A stretch of 8,686 nucleotides of DNA, from contig NZ_DAISXK010000069.1 of assembly GCF_036825875.1 (NCBI RefSeq), positions 1 through 8,686 of the forward strand, in the 5' to 3' direction. Below the pieces are notes generated by a model. That model made no database searches, was not told where the DNA came from, and was given only the letters and a program-made list of their open reading frames with translations. Below are positions 6,949 to 8,686 of this stretch, piece by piece; within the stretch, counting starts at the first letter, position 1; every line of letters begins with the position of its first letter. The position numbers and the translations under genes were made by a program. The stretch is from Paucihalobacter sp036825875 (lineage in GTDB: Bacteria > Bacteroidota > Bacteroidia > Flavobacteriales > Flavobacteriaceae).

Positions 6949-6972
6949 TATGTAAAATTAAAAACAAAGAAA

Positions 6973-7500
6973 ATGACAATAAGAATATTTAAATTTTTAG
7001 CCGTATTTACCCTATCAGCATTTTTATACAACTGCGGAAGCAGCCATAACGTAGTACACGACGGTAGTGTTTACGAAGTTAAGGGCAGCAAAATTTACAA
7101 AGCTGGAAACGAAGTTACTGAAACACTTCCTGAAGAAACTAAATCTGGCATTCAAGAAACTTTAGAAACGCGTTTAGCTTTAAAAGCCGAAGAAGAAAAA
7201 CGACAAAAAGAACTTGAAAACAGACAAAAAGACCAAGAGAAAATTCAAAAAAAAGCTGAGAAACGTCAAAAAGAACTAGAGAAAAAGCAAAAAGAAATAG
7301 AAAAAGAACAAGAAAGACGCGAAGACGCCAGAAAAGCTTTTATCAAAGCAAATGATAAACTAAAGAAAGCGCAAAAAAAATACGATCGTCTTTTAGAAAA
7401 AGGAAAGTTATCACCAGTTGATATCGAGAAATGGGACGAGAAAATTGAAAAACTTCAAAAAGAAAAAGACATAGCAGAAGAACGTTATAATTCACTTTAA
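6973..7500 (+). CDS. Small coiled-coil lipoprotein of unknown function
   Basis: A 175-residue protein. Residues 1-20 (MTIRIFKFLAVFTLSAFLYN) are a lipoprotein signal with the acylated Cys at position 21 (FLYNCGSS). Residues about 22-55 form a short non-helical stretch containing VYEVKGSKIYKAGNEV. From about residue 58 to the end the chain is almost only Lys, Glu, Gln, Arg and Ala in a heptad-like pattern, with internal near-repeats such as RQKELENRQK, RQKELEKKQK and IEKEQERRE, pointing to a long coiled coil broken once by a GKLSPVD turn near residues 142-148. No catalytic motif is present. It lies 82 nt after the aminotransferase gene and only 14 nt before the omega-amidase gene, so co-transcription with the latter is likely. 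I do not recognise the family. A structural or envelope-spacer role is only a guess, and its link to the enzymes is positional. Confidence 0.85.
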   Translation: MTIRIFKFLAVFTLSAFLYNCGSSHNVVHDGSVYEVKGSKIYKAGNEVTETLPEETKSGIQETLETRLALKAEEEKRQKELENRQKDQEKIQKKAEKRQKELEKKQKEIEKEQERREDARKAFIKANDKLKKAQKKYDRLLEKGKLSPVDIEKWDEKIEKLQKEKDIAEERYNSL

Positions 7501-7514
7501 AATTTAATTCGCAT

Positions 7515-8285
7515 TTGAAAGTATTAATTGTTCAAACAACTTTACACTGGGAACAACCTGAAATTAACCGAACTCATATTGCAAAGTTAATTTCAGAAAA
7601 GGCATCGGAGGCCGATTTGGTAGTACTGCCCGAAATGTTTACCAGTGGTTTTACCATGAATCCGAAACTAGTGGCCGAAACGATGCTGGGCGATACTATT
7701 AAATGGATGCGAAAACTTTCACAACAATACCAGACTGCCATAACCGGCAGTTTGGTTATTTTAGAAAACGGCCATTATTACAACCGATTGGTTTTTGTGC
7801 ATCCAAATGGCGACATTGACCAGTACGATAAACGCCACACCTTTGCCCTAGCAAGAGAACACGAACACTACACCGCAGGTACACAACAGGTAATTATAAA
7901 TTACATGGGTTGGCGTATTTGTCCGCTAATATGTTACGATTTGCGTTTCCCTGTTTGGTCTAGAAATACCCAAAACTACGATATACTCCTTTATGTTGCC
8001 AATTGGCCAGAACCCAGAGTCAACGCTTGGGACGCACTTTTAAAAGCACGTGCCATCGAAAATATGAGTTACTGCGTTGGCGTGAACCGCGTTGGCAAAG
8101 ATGGTAATGACCATAACTACGTTGGTCACTCAGGCGTTTATGATATTTTAGGACATAAAATAGACAAGCTTATACTCGAATCAGAAAATGTGGCACTTGT
8201 AACTCTAGAAAAAGAACAGGTGCAATCTACACGAGATAAATTGCGGTTTTTGGATGATAGGGATGCGTTTGAGATTATCAACTAG
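7515..8285 (+). CDS. yafV: Omega-amidase, nitrilase superfamily (YafV type), TTG start
   Basis: A carbon-nitrogen hydrolase of 256 residues, the same length as E. coli YafV. The Glu-Lys-Cys triad is clear: Glu40 in VVLPEMFTSGF, Lys106 in YDKRHTFA and Cys140 in PLICYDLRFPVW. AREHEHYTAG after the Lys, with a second conserved Glu, and the LKARAIENMSYCVGVNRVGKDG segment are typical of the omega-amidase branch. Expected reaction: 2-oxoglutaramate (or 2-oxosuccinamate) plus water to 2-oxoglutarate (or oxaloacetate) plus ammonia. It therefore clears the by-product of glutamine transamination by the YbdL-type enzyme upstream and makes that reaction practically irreversible, relevant to methionine salvage. 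The start chosen is TTG at 7515 because MKVLIVQTTLHWEQPEINR aligns with the usual family N-terminus and no ATG or GTG lies in frame between the preceding stop and this codon; the next in-frame ATG (Met41) would delete the catalytic Glu. The gene ends with TAG. Confidence 0.93.
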   Translation: MKVLIVQTTLHWEQPEINRTHIAKLISEKASEADLVVLPEMFTSGFTMNPKLVAETMLGDTIKWMRKLSQQYQTAITGSLVILENGHYYNRLVFVHPNGDIDQYDKRHTFALAREHEHYTAGTQQVIINYMGWRICPLICYDLRFPVWSRNTQNYDILLYVANWPEPRVNAWDALLKARAIENMSYCVGVNRVGKDGNDHNYVGHSGVYDILGHKIDKLILESENVALVTLEKEQVQSTRDKLRFLDDRDAFEIIN

Positions 8286-8293
8286 ATTTTGAA

Positions 8294-8329
8294 CTCGCAG
8301 GTGTTGTCCCAAGGTTTCGGGACTGTGAG
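8294..8329. repeat. G/C-rich palindromic hairpin, REP-like, after the omega-amidase gene
   Basis: GTCCC (8306-8310) and GGGAC (8319-8323) form an inner stem around an 8-nt loop. CTCGCA (8294-8299) and TGTGAG (8324-8329) form an outer stem with one G-T wobble, and 6 nt (8300-8305) bulge out on the left. It starts 8 nt after the omega-amidase stop. It is much richer in G+C than its surroundings and resembles the dispersed palindromes found in Flavobacteriaceae intergenic regions. It could serve as a transcript 3' structure. There is no U-run after it. Confidence 0.45.
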
Positions 8330-8348
8330 GTCTTAACTAAGTAAAGCA

Positions 8349-8376
8349 GCATTTAATTGTACAAAAAATTAAATGC
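8349..8376 (+). terminator. Perfect 10-bp AT-rich stem-loop, possible terminator
   Basis: GCATTTAATT (8349-8358) and AATTAAATGC (8367-8376) are perfect inverted arms around the loop GTACAAAA, 63 nt after the omega-amidase stop. The position fits the end of the aminotransferase-to-amidase transcript. The stem is weak in G-C pairs and no T-run follows. The rest of the 307-bp intergenic stretch (8286-8592) holds no gene that I can see, only the neighbouring hairpin and the promoter candidate at 8471-8501. Confidence 0.4.
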
Positions 8377-8470
8377 AATAATCCTTACAATTAACACCAA
8401 GTTTTATCTCAAAGTTTCCCCAACAAAACCAGGTATTTCATTCATAATCAATAAATTTTAACATTTAAAA

Positions 8471-8501
8471 TTAGTTTATTATCCATTTTTTTTTACGTTT
8501 G
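8471..8501 (+). promoter_or_regulatory. Candidate promoter of the response regulator gene
   Basis: TACGTTTG at 8494-8501 is a full match to the Bacteroidetes -7 box TAnnTTTG. TTAG at 8471-8474, 19 nt upstream, is a three-of-four match to the -33 TTTG. Transcription would start near 8507 and give a leader of roughly 85 nt before the ATG at 8593. Confidence 0.42.
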
Positions 8502-8592
8502 TTGAAAGTGAAATCTTAAATTATTATTAAGTTCTCACATTTACCCCTAAAAACTTTACAATTTTTAATGTTTAATTTCAATTTGTATTGCT

Positions 8593-8686
8593 ATGAACAA
8601 AATGTGTAAAGTGCTTATTGTAGAGGATCATCCTTTAATCATTAACAATTTCAAAACTGCTTTTTCTCAGGTAGAGAAACAGCAAC
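8593..8686 (+). CDS. Response regulator, N-terminal part of receiver domain (runs off window)
   Basis: ATG at 8593 opens MNKMCKVLIVEDHPLIINNF and continues to the window edge (31 codons). KVLIVEDHPLI is the beta1 strand and acidic loop of a receiver (REC) domain; Glu11-Asp12 are the acidic pair that binds Mg2+ near the phospho-accepting Asp, which itself lies beyond the window. The EDHPLI wording is common in NarL/FixJ-type regulators with a C-terminal LuxR-like helix-turn-helix, but the output domain is not visible. Met4 at 8602 is an alternative start. Its histidine kinase partner is not in the window. Confidence 0.82.
   Translation, partial: MNKMCKVLIVEDHPLIINNFKTAFSQVEKQQ

Overview
The window looks like a chromosomal scaffold piece from a marine-type Flavobacteriaceae (Bacteroidetes). 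The DNA is AT-rich. Genes lack Shine-Dalgarno sites, and several intergenic regions carry boxes close to the Bacteroidetes TAnnTTTG -7 promoter element. The gene content (a TonB-dependent receptor with an N-terminal carboxypeptidase-regulatory-like domain, an S46 dipeptidyl-peptidase, a GxxExxY protein, a YbdL/YafV pair) is typical of that group. The genus cannot be fixed from the sequence.

Left part, minus strand (1-4735): a TonB-dependent outer-membrane receptor whose C-terminal end lies beyond the window, and upstream of it a complete secreted S46 peptidase. The peptidase has the full His-Asp-Ser triad and an Arg at the position that gives DPP11 its preference for acidic P1 residues. The 252-bp spacer between them holds two perfect inverted repeats: an 11-bp stem-loop and a 14-bp interrupted dyad with an additional half-site. 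The dyad is a candidate operator for the receptor gene.

Middle (4736-5729): a GxxExxY gene of the PD-(D/E)XK nuclease-like superfamily that is full length except for one in-frame TGA at codon 43. It is followed by copies of a repeat built from CTTTGTG words: one degenerate inverted copy, then a 100-N scaffold gap, then two 49-bp direct copies. The gap probably marks an array or inverted repeat the assembly could not resolve. This is the most unusual part of the window.

Right part, plus strand (5730-8285): a YbdL-type glutamine/methionine aminotransferase, a small Lys/Glu-rich coiled-coil lipoprotein and a YafV-type omega-amidase. The two enzymes form the glutamine transaminase/omega-amidase pathway. 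The aminotransferase makes methionine (or another amino acid) from its 2-oxo acid using glutamine, and the amidase turns the by-product 2-oxoglutaramate into 2-oxoglutarate plus ammonia, pulling the reaction forward. The lipoprotein between them has no obvious enzymatic role. After two intergenic hairpins and a good candidate promoter, a response regulator begins at 8593 and runs off the window.
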